From Phyllobacterium sophorae (GTDB lineage Bacteria > Pseudomonadota > Alphaproteobacteria > Rhizobiales > Rhizobiaceae): a stretch of DNA of 64,000 nucleotides. Positions 8,891-18,813 of the stretch are shown piece by piece; the first letter of the stretch is position 1, and the number at the start of each line of letters is the position of its first letter. Below the pieces are notes generated by a model. It did no database searches. It was not told the DNA's origin and saw only the letters and a program-made list of their open reading frames with translations. Both the position numbers and the translations under genes were made by a program. The stretch covers positions 248,001 through 312,000 of the forward strand of contig NZ_PGGM01000005.1 in NCBI RefSeq assembly GCF_003010965.1, given 5' to 3'.

Positions 8891-10063
8891 TCAAAGGCTG
8901 CGGGCGATCAAAAGCTTCATGATTTCGTTGGTGCCGCCATAGATCCGCTGGACGCGTGCGTCCCGGAACATGCGGGCAATTGGAAATTCGTTCATATAAC
9001 CGTAGCCGCCATGCAGCTGCAGGCACTCGTCGACGATCTTGTTCTGCAGATCCGTCAGCCAGTATTTCGCCATCGAGGCCGTCACCGGATCAAGGCCGCC
9101 ATTCACGTGGCGCCCGACGCAGTGATTGTAGAATATGCGCCCGATCGTGGCCTCGGTCTTCAATTCGGCCAGCTTGAATTGCGTGTTCTGGAACTCTATT
9201 ACCGCTTTGCCGAAAGCCTTGCGCTCCTTGACATAGTCCGTGGTGATCGCAATGGCCCGCTCGGCCATGGCAATCGCCGAGCCGCCAATCTGCAAGCGCT
9301 CCTGCGGCAATTGCTGCATCAGCTGGACAAATCCCTGCCCTTCCTCGGTGCCAAGAAGGTTGGATGTCGGGACACGGACCTCGTTGAAGAACAGTTCCGA
9401 GGTATCGTTCGACTTCAGCCCTACCTTGTCGAGGTTGCGGCCGCGCTCGAAGCCTTCCTGGCCGTCCGTCTCGACAACGATCAGCGAGGTGCCCTTGGCA
9501 CCCAGCGAAGGGTCGGTCTTCGTCACCACGATGATCAAATTGGCAAGCTGGCCATTGGTGATGAATGTCTTCGAGCCATTGATGACGTAGTGATTGCCAT
9601 CCTTCTTGGCGCTGGTCTTGACGCCCTGCAGGTCAGAACCTGCGCCAGGCTCGGTCATGGCGATGGCACCGATCAGCTCGCCAGTCGCCATTCTTGGCAG
9701 CCATTTCTGTTTCTGCTCTTCCGAGCCATAATGAAGGATATAGGGGGCGACGATAGAATTATGCAGTGCTATGCCGAATCCGTCGACGCCGACATGGCTG
9801 ATGGCTTCGAGGATCGCGCTCTCATGTGCGTAGGTGCCACCGGCACCGCCATATTCCTCCGGCATCGAGGCGCAAAGAAGGCCATTTTCTCCAGCCAGTT
9901 CCCAGACTGAACGGTCGAATATTTCCTGTTTTTCAAATCGCTCATAATGCGGCAGAACTTCGGCCTCGAGGAACTTCGTGGCCATGTCCTCCAGCATCAC
10001 GACGTCGTCGGTCTTCCAGTCAGGTTTTGGAACACCCAGTACTTCTTCCGGTCGCAGACCCAT
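8891..10063 (-). CDS. Acyl-CoA dehydrogenase, long-chain/isovaleryl type
   Basis: About 390 residues, FAD-dependent alpha,beta-dehydrogenation of acyl-CoA. Signatures are AIAMTEPGAGSDLQG, the FITNG FAD segment and the C-terminal IYGGTNEIMK. Gly in YGG occupies the place of the catalytic Glu of medium-chain enzymes, as in long-chain and isovaleryl-CoA dehydrogenases, whose base is elsewhere. ATG at 10063 is preferred to the adjacent GTG at 10066 because GGGAGG then lies six bases away. It is the second gene of the beta-oxidation operon. Confidence 0.9.
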   Translation of the reverse strand: MGLRPEEVLGVPKPDWKTDDVVMLEDMATKFLEAEVLPHYERFEKQEIFDRSVWELAGENGLLCASMPEEYGGAGGTYAHESAILEAISHVGVDGFGIALHNSIVAPYILHYGSEEQKQKWLPRMATGELIGAIAMTEPGAGSDLQGVKTSAKKDGNHYVINGSKTFITNGQLANLIIVVTKTDPSLGAKGTSLIVVETDGQEGFERGRNLDKVGLKSNDTSELFFNEVRVPTSNLLGTEEGQGFVQLMQQLPQERLQIGGSAIAMAERAIAITTDYVKERKAFGKAVIEFQNTQFKLAELKTEATIGRIFYNHCVGRHVNGGLDPVTASMAKYWLTDLQNKIVDECLQLHGGYGYMNEFPIARMFRDARVQRIYGGTNEIMKLLIARSL

Positions 10064-10129
10064 CACAAACCTCCCGAAACAGTCGTGGACGAGCCGCGAG
10101 ACTGCGGCTCGAAATTGGCTTGGAGCAGC

Positions 10130-11923
10130 TTAGAATGCTTCCGCGGCAAGCGCCATCATCGTATCCGCCCCGGTCTGGATGCGGGCAAGATGCGCCGATG
10201 TTTCCGGCATGACGCGCTCCATGAAGAACTTGCCGGTGATCAGCTTGGTCTCGTAGAATGCCTTGTTGTCGGCACCTTCCGCCAGTTTGGCATGCGATGC
10301 CTTGGCGATGCGTGCCCACATGTACCCCAAAGAAACCAGGCCAAAGAGATGCATGTAGTCCGTCGAGGCAGCGCCGGCATTGTCCGGGTTCGCCATGCCA
10401 TTCTGCATCAGCCACATGGAGGCGGCCTGAAGATCGTTGAGACCCTTCTTGAGATGCTTGGTGAAGAAGGCCAGCTTCTCGTCGCCGCGATTTTCCTCGC
10501 AGAAATCACCGACTTCCTTGAAGAAGGCCATGACCGCACGGCCGCCATTGGCACCTAGCTTGCGTCCGACGAGATCAAGGGCCTGGATGCCATTGGCGCC
10601 TTCATAGATCATGGCGATGCGCGCATCGCGCACATACTGGCTCATGCCATGTTCTTCGATATAGCCATGGCCGCCGAAAACCTGCTGAGCCATGCAGGCG
10701 TGCTCGAAGCCCTTGTCGGTCAACACACCCTTCAAGACCGGTGTCATGAGACCGAGAATATCGTCGGCCAATTGTCTTTCAGTCGCGTCGCCGGAACGAT
10801 GCGCAATATCCGATTTCAGTGCTGACCAGAGGATGAAGGCACGACCGGCTTCGTTGTAGGACTTGATCGTCAGAAGGATACGTCGGATGTCCGGATGGAC
10901 GATAATCGGATCGGCCTTTTTGTCCGGCTCCTTGGGTCCGGTCAGTGCACGGCCCTGAATGCGGTCCCGCGCGTAAATTGCGGCATTCTGGTAAGCCACC
11001 TCACCAATGGACAGCCCCTGGAGGGCCACGCCCAGCCGCGCCTCGTTCATCATCGTGAACATGGCGCGCAGACCCTTGTTCTCGCCACCGATCAGATAAC
11101 CGGTAGCTTCGTCATAGTTCATGACGCAGGTCGAGTTGCCGTGGATGCCCATCTTCTCTTCGATGGAACCGCACGACACACCATTGCGCGTTCCGGGGTT
11201 GCCATTCTCGTCGAGCTTGAACTTTGGGACGATGAACAGTGAAATACCCTTGGTACCTTCTGGCGCGCCTTCGATGCGGGCCAGCACCAGGTGGATGATA
11301 TTCTCCGCCATGTCGTGCTCGCCTGCGGAGATGAAAATCTTCTGTCCCGAAATCCGGTAGGACCCATCCCCATCCGGTACAGCCTTGCTGCGCAACAAAC
11401 CAAGATCGGTTCCGCAATGCGGCTCGGTCAGGTTCATCGTGCCGGTCCACGTGCCGTCCGTCATCTTGGGCAGATAGGCCTGCTTCTGTTCGTCAGTGCC
11501 ATGGGTAAGAATGGCTGCGATCGCGCCTTGCGTCAGGCCGGGATACATGACCAGGGCCATATTGGCCGATGCCATATATTCGCCAACGGCTACATGCAGC
11601 GCATAGGGCAAGCCCTGTCCCCCGAATTCCTGCGGTACGGCAAGACCGACCCAGCCGCCTTCGCGATACTGGTCGAATGCCTCCTTGAAGCCCTTCGGCG
11701 TTGTTACCGATCCATCGTCGAGCCGCACGCAGCCTTCGTGATCACCGGTCTGATTGACCGGGAACAGTGTATTTTCTGCCAGTTTTGCACCTTCGCCGAG
11801 AATCGCTTCAACGATATCCGGCGACGCGTCGCCAAATCCCGCCAGGTTGTTGTAGCGTTCAAATCCAAGGACATCGTTCAGGATGAACAGCGTGTCTTCA
11901 ACGGGCGCGCGGTAACTCGGCAT
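10130..11923 (-). CDS. Acyl-CoA dehydrogenase with C-terminal extension (DmdC-like)
   Basis: 597-residue member of the larger acyl-CoA dehydrogenase class with an extra C-terminal domain, often annotated as 3-methylmercaptopropionyl-CoA dehydrogenase-like. Core motifs are [23 protein letters not shown] and [16 protein letters not shown], where the Glu of YEG is the catalytic base. Residues beyond about 470 form the extra helical domain. In most genomes it acts on ordinary acyl-CoAs rather than the DMSP pathway, and its place at the head of a beta-oxidation operon supports that. A strong palindrome lies 75-106 bp upstream. Confidence 0.9.
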   Translation of the reverse strand: MPSYRAPVEDTLFILNDVLGFERYNNLAGFGDASPDIVEAILGEGAKLAENTLFPVNQTGDHEGCVRLDDGSVTTPKGFKEAFDQYREGGWVGLAVPQEFGGQGLPYALHVAVGEYMASANMALVMYPGLTQGAIAAILTHGTDEQKQAYLPKMTDGTWTGTMNLTEPHCGTDLGLLRSKAVPDGDGSYRISGQKIFISAGEHDMAENIIHLVLARIEGAPEGTKGISLFIVPKFKLDENGNPGTRNGVSCGSIEEKMGIHGNSTCVMNYDEATGYLIGGENKGLRAMFTMMNEARLGVALQGLSIGEVAYQNAAIYARDRIQGRALTGPKEPDKKADPIIVHPDIRRILLTIKSYNEAGRAFILWSALKSDIAHRSGDATERQLADDILGLMTPVLKGVLTDKGFEHACMAQQVFGGHGYIEEHGMSQYVRDARIAMIYEGANGIQALDLVGRKLGANGGRAVMAFFKEVGDFCEENRGDEKLAFFTKHLKKGLNDLQAASMWLMQNGMANPDNAGAASTDYMHLFGLVSLGYMWARIAKASHAKLAEGADNKAFYETKLITGKFFMERVMPETSAHLARIQTGADTMMALAAEAF

Positions 11924-11997
11924 CAGGTTTCCTCCAAAACATAAACGAGCAAATACAGCACCGGGCAGGTGCCGTTCAGGATTTCACCTTTTCTAAC

Positions 11998-12029
11998 AAA
12001 TTTTGACGTTTCCGTAAACGTCAAAATTT
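11998..12029. promoter_or_regulatory. Perfect 14-bp-arm palindrome, candidate LiuR/MerR-type operator
   Basis: AAATTTTGACGTTT (11998-12011), spacer CCGT, AAACGTCAAAATTT (12016-12029): all 14 arm positions pair. The ACGTTT-N4-AAACGT core recurs before the nitronate monooxygenase gene at 20257-20272. The shape resembles sites bound by MerR-family LiuR regulators of branched-chain and fatty acid catabolism (known family; assignment inferred). It lies in the promoter region of the minus-strand operon starting at 11923. No regulator gene is adjacent. Confidence 0.65.
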
Positions 12030-12090
12030 TGTCAATTTGAATTCGGCGCGATTAATCTCTGGCGGACGGTTGCCCCGGTGGGGTTGCAAC

Positions 12091-12112
12091 CTGTCAATCT
12101 GGTCCGGACCCT
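12091..12112. promoter_or_regulatory. Copy 2 of shared 22-bp motif with GGTCCGGACC palindrome
   Basis: Matches 491-512 at 20 of 22 positions. Here the core GGTCCGGACC (12101-12110) is a perfect 10-bp palindrome. A short hairpin directly precedes it, and GGATGAGAA follows both copies at different distances. It could be an operator or decayed dispersed repeat. Confidence 0.35.
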
Positions 12113-12443
12113 AAGGTTCCACGCCGTGAATCCGGATGAGAAACGCCCCCGCACAGAACTGGCCGAATACATTTTTATCCGCTCCGTCCGCTGCCTTAAC
12201 CAGTTGTTTACCACGTTTCGCCAATGTCACGTTGTCGGTGATCCGTGTCTATGTGTGATTTGTTTTTCACGGCTTGTCGGACCGCGTGGGGCAATCAATT
12301 GTCCCGGCTTTCCGGATTGGCCCGAATGGACGTCCTTGAGGACGCATTCGGCTTCTTTCGGCAAACCGAGGCCAGTGCCACTGCTCCGCAAGCTCAAGTT
12401 TTGAACGCGCCAGAAGCTGGCGTCAACCCGGTAGCAGACGTCC

Positions 12444-15400
12444 ATGACGAACCAAAGGTCACTGATGGAACAGGTCAATGTGAATCGCGCGCGCCGTGAT
12501 GCGACGTCGCTGGACAGTCTCAACCGCACGCTGGAGGCCCTCGAAAGCCAGTTGCGCAACGCCATGAAACCGGAAATCCAGGAAGAGAGCCAGGATATCG
12601 CCGACCGCTTTGCCGCCCTCGCTTCACGGGCCGGACAACCCGCATCGCCAAGGCGTGGTGCCGTGCAATCGGCTTCCACCTCAGCAAGCCAGCGTACCGA
12701 CGGGAAGCATGATCTTTCGGCAATTGCGGCACAACTCAAGCAGCTTCGCGAAGAAATGCGCGACGAGATGGAAGCGCCGGGGCCGGGCCGTTTTGAGCCA
12801 CACGGCGAAGCGATGAACCGCCTGCGCCAGTCTGCGGCTTCCGATGGCGTCATGAATCGTGGCCATACCGAAAGCGGCCACCTTTCCATGTTGCGCGGCG
12901 ATCTCAACGAACTCAAACGCACCGTGGACACGCTGGCACGCGAAGAGTCGGTGAAGAGCCTTGGGAATCGCTGGGACGCGATGGATGATCGCTTCGATGC
13001 CTTCGCACAGCGCCATCCCGGTGGTGCCGGCGACGCAAACGCCTCGCTTGCCTCGCTGGAAGAGCGTTTGGACGAGATCCGTCAGGCGATGGACGTGTTG
13101 CCGCACTCGCTGCAACTGACAAATGTCGAAGACAAGCTGAAACTGCTGGCGGGTGCTGTTGAGCAGATGGCGCGCAAGAACGGCTCATCGCTTCCCGCCA
13201 GGTTCATGCAGCAGGTCGACGAGCGTCTGGATGAGATCAGCCGGGCTATCGTCGCCACGTCGCGGCCGGTTACCGCCCAATATGATGCATTCGAGCGGCT
13301 CGAAGCGCGCATTGCAGCGCTGGCTTCCAGGTTCGAAGAAGCGTCCAACGACCGTACGACGGACACGATGCTCCAGCGCATGGGCGAACTTGCTCAGCGC
13401 GTTGATCATCTGACCGAACAGCACGCAGCACCTGCGCTCAATCTTGACGTCCTGTCGGAACAGCTCTCCGCTGTAACGCGCCACCTGCAGAATGCGCCTG
13501 CCTCGATCAGCATTTCCGACTTCCGCGATCTGGAAGACAGGGTGCTGCAAATCATCCATAAACTTGAAACCATGCCGCAGCCGGCCGCTGATCCCGCGTT
13601 CATCGAGAAAATCGATCAACGCTTCGAAGAACTTACCCGGCGGCTCGACGACCATCACATGCTGACCGAGCACAGCGATATTCGCCTGACCGACAATCTG
13701 GAGGCTCGGTTCGACGATATGGCGCGCTATATAGCGCAGAATGTGCCTCAGGTAGACGGTACACAGGACGCCATCCGCAACCTCGAACGACAGATCGCCG
13801 GGCTGGCCGAGCACCTGTCCCAGTCGAATGATCGTCATGCGGAAATGGCTGCCATCCCGACGCGTCTCGAAGCCATTGAAGAGTCGATCGCCGCCAGTCG
13901 CGACCTCGTCGTGGAAGCGGCCCGCAATGCTGCCGCTGAAGCCATTCGCAACACAGCGAATTTCGGCAGTACGCAGGACAACACGATCGCCCGCGAACTC
14001 GCCGATGATTTGAAAACGCTGGAAATGCTTGCGCGCAAATCCGAAGAGCGCAACACCAAGACCTTTGAGGCCATTCACGACACCCTGCTCAAGATAGTCG
14101 ACCGGCTGGCTTCGCTGGAAAGCAGTCCTGCGCGACAGCCTCAGGAAGCCACCACAGGCACGACGTTCATTACGGATGAGCCAGCAATGAAGGCAACGCT
14201 GGCCTACGATCCCGCCATCGACGTCGAGCCGGTATTCGATGCGCCAATTTTCTCAAAAGTCGAGCAACCGTCACCGGCTCTTTCCGTTGATGCCGAAATC
14301 TCGGAGGATGCGCCCCGCGAAAGGAAATCGCTGTTTGGCGGCCTCACACGCGGGTTGAAAGGGCGCAGCAAGCCGGAAGCCGCGCCTCTGGACCCATCGA
14401 TGGAAACGGCCGAAGAAGCCGAGAAATCCGACATCAAGGTGGAGCTCGATCCGGACATTCTCAATCGTCCGCTCGAGCCGGGTTCCGGTATGCCGGATCT
14501 GAATTCCATATTGAAGCGCGTTCGCGATGACCGGCGGGAAACATCGCTGGCCGGTGATGCATCTGCCGGTAAGGCAGATTTCATAACGGCCGCACGCCGG
14601 GCAGCGCAGGCAGCCGCTTCGGAAGTCGAAAGCCAAAGGCGATCCACGGCCGTTGTTTCGGACAAAGCCGACGCAGGCGCCAAGGGCAATCTGATTTCAC
14701 GCCAGCGCAAGCCCATCCTTCTCGCGATCGGAGCAATCATGATTGCGATCGCCGGCCTGCAATTGAAAAATGCACTCCAGGACCACCCGGCAGGGCTGGA
14801 TATCGCTGTACCGCAGTCTCGCGTCACAACGCCTGAACAGGGCCCCTCTGACCCGCAAGCGGCCACTTCCGCTGCTCCGAAAACGGCCCAGCCCGCTGAA
14901 TCCGCTGGCGCCAAGGAACCAGTTGCCCCGGCCGAGAACAATGCCTCACGTGAGCTGGCAGCTTCACAGCCCGCCCCCGACAGCGTGGAAAGCGTGATTG
15001 CCACCCAGCAGAACACGCCGCCCACTATTGAAGCCACTTCTACCGGTCCCTCTACCGCTACTGAAACCGTGCCGGGCCTGCCGGCCATACCGGCGGAAGC
15101 CGGGCCGGAGCCGTTGCGCGAAGCGGCCGCAAAGGGCGACAGCAAGGCGCTCTTCGAAATTGGCGGCCGCTACATGGATGGCCAAGGCGTGACGAGCGAT
15201 TACGCCAAAGCCGCCGAGTGGTACAATCTCGCAGCAGAACGCGGCTACGCCCCTGCTCAATACCGGATCGGTAATTTCTACGAGAAGGGTATCGGCGTTA
15301 CCCGCGATCTGGCGAAGGCCAAGACCTATTATCAACTGGCTGCGGAACAGGGCAATGCCAGTGCAATGCACAATCTCGCGGTGCTTTTTGCGGCGGGAAC

Positions 15401-15956
15401 CGACGGCGCACCGGATAACGAATCCGCTGCACGCTGGTTTACCAAGGCGGCCGAACTCGGCGTCAAGGACAGCCAGTTCAACCTTGCCATTCTCTCGGCC
15501 AAGGGAATGGGCGTTTCGCAGAACCTTGAGGAAAGCTACAAATGGTTTGCGCTGGCGGCGAATGCAGGGGACAAGGACGCGGCGCAAAAGCGCGATGAAG
15601 TAGCGAAAGCCATGGCTCCGGATCAGGTCGAGCGTGCACGCGCCGCGACCTCGTTGTGGAAACCAAAGCCGATGAATCCGGACGCCAATGCCCTCAACGT
15701 GCCGGAAGAATGGCGCGAGACTCCGGCCGCAGCGGGCTCCGTCACCACCGGTTCCCTCGACATGAAAAAAGCCATCCGCAACGTCCAGCTTATCCTTAAT
15801 AAGAATGGCTATGATGCCGGTGGTTCTGACGGCAGGATCGGTGCCAAGACACGCGACGCGATCATGGCGTTTCAGAAAGACAATGGATTGAAGCCAACAG
15901 GCAATATCGACAACGACCTCGTCAGGAACCTGCTCCTGAAGAACACACAGAGCTAG
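12444..15956 (+). CDS. podJ: PodJ-like polar localization protein (coiled coil, TM, SEL1 repeats, PG-binding)
   Basis: 1170 residues. The order is a long Glu/Arg/Leu-rich coiled-coil region (about 10-580), an acidic linker, one transmembrane helix (about 754-778, PILLAIGAIMIAIAGLQL), a Pro/Ala-rich segment, four SEL1-type repeats (about 890-1055, e.g. AAEWYNLAAERGYAPAQYRIG) and a C-terminal peptidoglycan-binding domain (about 1105-1167). This is the architecture of PodJ, which organises the cell pole and cell-cycle factors in Caulobacter and Rhizobiales: cytoplasmic coiled coils and a periplasmic SEL1/PG-binding part. ATG at 12465, with AAAGG six bases upstream, may be the true start. Symbol assigned by architecture only. 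Confidence 0.75.
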   Translation: MTNQRSLMEQVNVNRARRDATSLDSLNRTLEALESQLRNAMKPEIQEESQDIADRFAALASRAGQPASPRRGAVQSASTSASQRTDGKHDLSAIAAQLKQLREEMRDEMEAPGPGRFEPHGEAMNRLRQSAASDGVMNRGHTESGHLSMLRGDLNELKRTVDTLAREESVKSLGNRWDAMDDRFDAFAQRHPGGAGDANASLASLEERLDEIRQAMDVLPHSLQLTNVEDKLKLLAGAVEQMARKNGSSLPARFMQQVDERLDEISRAIVATSRPVTAQYDAFERLEARIAALASRFEEASNDRTTDTMLQRMGELAQRVDHLTEQHAAPALNLDVLSEQLSAVTRHLQNAPASISISDFRDLEDRVLQIIHKLETMPQPAADPAFIEKIDQRFEELTRRLDDHHMLTEHSDIRLTDNLEARFDDMARYIAQNVPQVDGTQDAIRNLERQIAGLAEHLSQSNDRHAEMAAIPTRLEAIEESIAASRDLVVEAARNAAAEAIRNTANFGSTQDNTIARELADDLKTLEMLARKSEERNTKTFEAIHDTLLKIVDRLASLESSPARQPQEATTGTTFITDEPAMKATLAYDPAIDVEPVFDAPIFSKVEQPSPALSVDAEISEDAPRERKSLFGGLTRGLKGRSKPEAAPLDPSMETAEEAEKSDIKVELDPDILNRPLEPGSGMPDLNSILKRVRDDRRETSLAGDASAGKADFITAARRAAQAAASEVESQRRSTAVVSDKADAGAKGNLISRQRKPILLAIGAIMIAIAGLQLKNALQDHPAGLDIAVPQSRVTTPEQGPSDPQAATSAAPKTAQPAESAGAKEPVAPAENNASRELAASQPAPDSVESVIATQQNTPPTIEATSTGPSTATETVPGLPAIPAEAGPEPLREAAAKGDSKALFEIGGRYMDGQGVTSDYAKAAEWYNLAAERGYAPAQYRIGNFYEKGIGVTRDLAKAKTYYQLAAEQGNASAMHNLAVLFAAGTDGAPDNESAARWFTKAAELGVKDSQFNLAILSAKGMGVSQNLEESYKWFALAANAGDKDAAQKRDEVAKAMAPDQVERARAATSLWKPKPMNPDANALNVPEEWRETPAAAGSVTTGSLDMKKAIRNVQLILNKNGYDAGGSDGRIGAKTRDAIMAFQKDNGLKPTGNIDNDLVRNLLLKNTQS

Positions 15957-16126
15957 AGCAAATTTTGCCGCAAAGCATTGCAAAGAATATTGTTGCGACA
16001 AATGGTTTCGTGTTTGAACCGATATGTGGGGCGTCGTTCAGTCAGTGTTTGACTCGACGCCCGCGAGTGGGCAAGAAACCTTAAAGAATTGCTGTCATTG
16101 TGGTGTTACGACCATGTCGTAGCACC

Positions 16127-17077
16127 ATGATGGGTTTGGGGTTCGTATTGGGTATTTATCTGCCTATAGCCGAGATTTCGGTCAATGTCTTCGTGCTCTT
16201 CTTTATGGGTGCGGCGGTGGGCTTTCTGTCGGGCATGTTCGGCGTCGGCGGCGGGTTTCTGATCACGCCGCTATTGATTTTCTACAATATCCCGCCGGCG
16301 GTCGCAGTTGCCACTGGCGCCAACCAGGTTATCGCTTCGTCGTTCAGCGGGGCCCTGACGCATTTCAAGCGCGGCACGCTCGATTTCAAATTGGGATCCC
16401 TGCTTGTTATTGGCGGCGTGGTCGGCGCTGGTGTCGGTATTTATGTATTCGTCCTGCTGCGCGAGCTCGGTCAGCTGGACCTCATTGTCTCACTGCTCTA
16501 CGTGGTGTTCCTGAGTACGATCGGCGGCCTGATGCTTTACGAGAGCGTTCAGGCAATGCGGCGAACGCGGGCCGGGCAACTTGCGACATTGAAGAAGCCC
16601 GGCCAGCACAATTGGGTGCACAAGCTGCCGTTCAAGATGCGTTTTCGAGCATCGAAGATCTATGTCAGCATCATTCCCGTGATGGTCCTTGGTGCAGCTA
16701 TCGGCTTTCTCTCATCGATCATGGGTGTCGGCGGCGGGTTCATCATGGTTCCGGCCATGATCTACCTGCTCAAGGTTCCGACCAATGTCGTCATAGGAAC
16801 CTCGCTCTACCAGATCGTTTTCGTTACCGCCTTCACTACAGTCATGCAGGCGACGACCAACCAGTCGGTCGATATCGTGCTTGCGATGCTGCTGATGACG
16901 GGCGGTGTCGTGGGCGCACAATATGGCGCCCGCATCGGCCAGAAATTGCGCGGCGAGCAACTGCGCGCCTTGCTGGCTTTGCTGGTCCTCGCGGTCGGCC
17001 TGCGCCTCGCCATCGAACTCTTTGTCACGCCCGATGATCTTTACTCCATCACCCTCGCCATGGCGTCGGGGGCATAA
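16127..17077 (+). CDS. Sulfite exporter TauE/SafE family permease
   Basis: About 316-residue polytopic membrane protein of the TauE/SafE family, with the duplicated GMFGVGGGFLITPLL and SIMGVGGGFIMVPAM loops and about eight hydrophobic helices. Members move sulfite, sulfoacetate or other anions, and the direction is often unproven. The start is uncertain: ATGs at 16127 and 16130 give a short extra leader, and a TTG near 16148 would give the more usual beginning GIYLPIAE. The stop overlaps the start of the TIGR02186 gene by one base, so the two form an operon. Confidence 0.85.
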   Translation: MMGLGFVLGIYLPIAEISVNVFVLFFMGAAVGFLSGMFGVGGGFLITPLLIFYNIPPAVAVATGANQVIASSFSGALTHFKRGTLDFKLGSLLVIGGVVGAGVGIYVFVLLRELGQLDLIVSLLYVVFLSTIGGLMLYESVQAMRRTRAGQLATLKKPGQHNWVHKLPFKMRFRASKIYVSIIPVMVLGAAIGFLSSIMGVGGGFIMVPAMIYLLKVPTNVVIGTSLYQIVFVTAFTTVMQATTNQSVDIVLAMLLMTGGVVGAQYGARIGQKLRGEQLRALLALLVLAVGLRLAIELFVTPDDLYSITLAMASGA

Positions 17078-17874
17078 TGATGATGATGATCGCGGTACGC
17101 GCTCTCGCTCTGATTGTACCGATCCTTGCGGGACAGGGAGCGCTTGCGCAACAACCCGTCAACAAGGAGACGGTGGAGATCGGGCTGTCCACTGACACCA
17201 TCGCCATCACTTCCGGATTCCGCGGCACAGATCTGACGGTTTTTGGCGCGCTGGATAATGCCGATCCATTGATCCAGCGGCAAGGACGCTACGACATCGT
17301 CGTCATTCTCGAAGGACCCGCGCGCAATTTCGTCGTACGCCGCAAGGACAGGTACTTCGGAATCTGGGTCAATGCGGAATCGGTGTCGTTCCAGCACATT
17401 CCGGCCTCCTACTCCCTTGCCTCGACCCGGAGCCTGCAGGACATCACTACACCCAAAATATTCCGTCAGCTGAGCCTGGGTGTGAACAATATCTTCTACG
17501 AGCCGGCCCCCGATGGCTTTGGGTCAAGTGAAGCGCTCCAGGAGTTCACAACGGAGCTGCCACGATTGAAGCTGAAACAGCAACTCTACAGCCAGCGCAT
17601 GGGCGATGTGCAGTTCCTGTCGTCGACGCTGTTTCGCGCGACGCTCTCTCTGCCTGCCAACGTGCCGGTGGGCAAGCATGTGGCGCGCGCCTATCTTTTC
17701 CGCAACGGTGAATTCCTGCGTGAAAGCGCGACCAGCCTCAACATCGTCAAGGCCGGCCTCGAATTCCGCATTTATCGCGCCGCCAACCAGCACAGCCTGC
17801 TGTATGGTCTGTTCGCCGTATTCCTCGCAGTCTTGACCGGCTGGATGGGCCGCCTGGTTTTCCGCAAGGATTGA
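17077..17874 (+). CDS. TIGR02186 family membrane-anchored protein
   Basis: 265 residues: N-terminal signal peptide (cleavage near ALAQQ), an extracytoplasmic beta-rich domain with VEIGLSTDTIAITSGFRGTDL and a single C-terminal membrane helix (about 240-258) with a short RKD tail. The family of unknown function almost always follows a TauE-type permease gene, as here with a TAATG overlap. A partner or accessory role for that permease is inferred. Four consecutive ATG codons begin the frame; any may be used. Confidence 0.8.
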   Translation: MMMMIAVRALALIVPILAGQGALAQQPVNKETVEIGLSTDTIAITSGFRGTDLTVFGALDNADPLIQRQGRYDIVVILEGPARNFVVRRKDRYFGIWVNAESVSFQHIPASYSLASTRSLQDITTPKIFRQLSLGVNNIFYEPAPDGFGSSEALQEFTTELPRLKLKQQLYSQRMGDVQFLSSTLFRATLSLPANVPVGKHVARAYLFRNGEFLRESATSLNIVKAGLEFRIYRAANQHSLLYGLFAVFLAVLTGWMGRLVFRKD

Positions 17875-17892
17875 TCAGCTGAGGCTCTTCCC

Positions 17893-18807
17893 TCAATCCA
17901 CAGGTTTCGCCACAACGATAAGTCCTTGCAGCCGATCGCCGCGATCCATACGGATTGTTTCGCGCTCGATGCTCAAGGGCGCCATTGAATGTTCGGCTAA
18001 GACCCTGCGCACATAGTGTTCGGAATGTGTGTATCGCAACGATGGTTGCAGGATCAGGTCGTCGTCACCTGGATGATTTTCAACAGAGAATGCAAACAGT
18101 CCGTCGCAGGCCAGGGTCTTTGCCACGTTGGCGAAGGCACGCTGGAGATCACCGACATAGACGAAGACATCGGCGGCGATAACCAGGTCGGCGTTGCGAG
18201 ATGGCATGTCAAGTTCGTTGACGTCGCCTTTCTCCAACCGGTCATAGATCTGCTTTTCCGCTGCTTTCTGCAACATCACCTCCGAGAGGTCCATCCCGGC
18301 AAGGGAGTCTGCCACTTCTCGAAAATAGGGGCCCATGAGACCGGTTCCGCAGCCGAGGTCAACGACCGAACGGAACCGCCTGCCGGGGGCCGCGCGCTTG
18401 ACGGCGTTCGCGAGCAATTCGGGCACACGGTAGTCCAGCTTATTCAGGAGGGCAGTCTCGAAGGTCGGGGCGTAGGCGTCGAACAGTGTTTCAACATAGG
18501 CTGCCGGCGGCGTATCGGGCACTGTTGCATGGCCGGTAGCGGCGAGCTTCAATCCGGCGCCAAAACGATCGGCAGGATCGAGCAGCAAAAGTCTGCGCCA
18601 AGTTTCCGCCGCTGCATCGCCCTGCCCCGCTGCCGCTTCCATTTCGCCAAGACGGAACAGTCCGGCCGGCCATTCCGGCACGATCTCGAGCGCTTGGCGC
18701 ATGAGGTCGGCGGCCGCCGCCTGATCCCCCGTCTCGAAGAGCATATCAGCATATGAAGCGCGGCGATCCGCGATCAGATCACCCGAAGACAGGAACGCGC
18801 GGGCCAT
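17893..18807 (-). CDS. TPR-containing SAM-dependent methyltransferase
   Basis: 304 residues. The first about 100 residues are TPR-like helices (DQAAAADLMRQALEIVPEWPAG). Then comes a class I methyltransferase domain with motif I VVDLGCGTGLMGPYF near residue 150, an acidic post-motif (GMDLSEVML) and motif IV-like ADLVIAADVFVYVGDL. The substrate is not evident; small-molecule methyltransferases of this layout are common in alphaproteobacteria. The gene lies 6 bp downstream of the membrane-anchored unknown protein and is probably co-transcribed. It is convergent with the TIGR02186 gene. Confidence 0.8.
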   Translation of the reverse strand: MARAFLSSGDLIADRRASYADMLFETGDQAAAADLMRQALEIVPEWPAGLFRLGEMEAAAGQGDAAAETWRRLLLLDPADRFGAGLKLAATGHATVPDTPPAAYVETLFDAYAPTFETALLNKLDYRVPELLANAVKRAAPGRRFRSVVDLGCGTGLMGPYFREVADSLAGMDLSEVMLQKAAEKQIYDRLEKGDVNELDMPSRNADLVIAADVFVYVGDLQRAFANVAKTLACDGLFAFSVENHPGDDDLILQPSLRYTHSEHYVRRVLAEHSMAPLSIERETIRMDRGDRLQGLIVVAKPVD

Positions 18808-18813
18808 TTTCGT

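Larger units (their letters stand above)
11924..12443. other. Intergenic region between beta-oxidation operon and podJ-like gene
   Basis: About 520 bp without a convincing gene. It contains the perfect palindrome at 11998-12029, a hairpin at 12068-12091 (GGTTGC/GCAACC) and the second copy of the 22-bp shared motif at 12091-12112. Short open frames on both strands here lack ribosome-binding sites and protein-like composition. Confidence 0.5.

Noticed and set aside
7619-9910. Plus-strand frames of about 370 codons opposite thiolase and acyl-CoA dehydrogenase
   Set aside because: Antisense to conserved catalytic sequences; composition is not protein-like.
13185-15145. Long minus-strand open frames opposite the podJ-like gene
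   Set aside because: They mirror the coiled-coil coding frame, have no ribosome-binding sites and no recognisable features.
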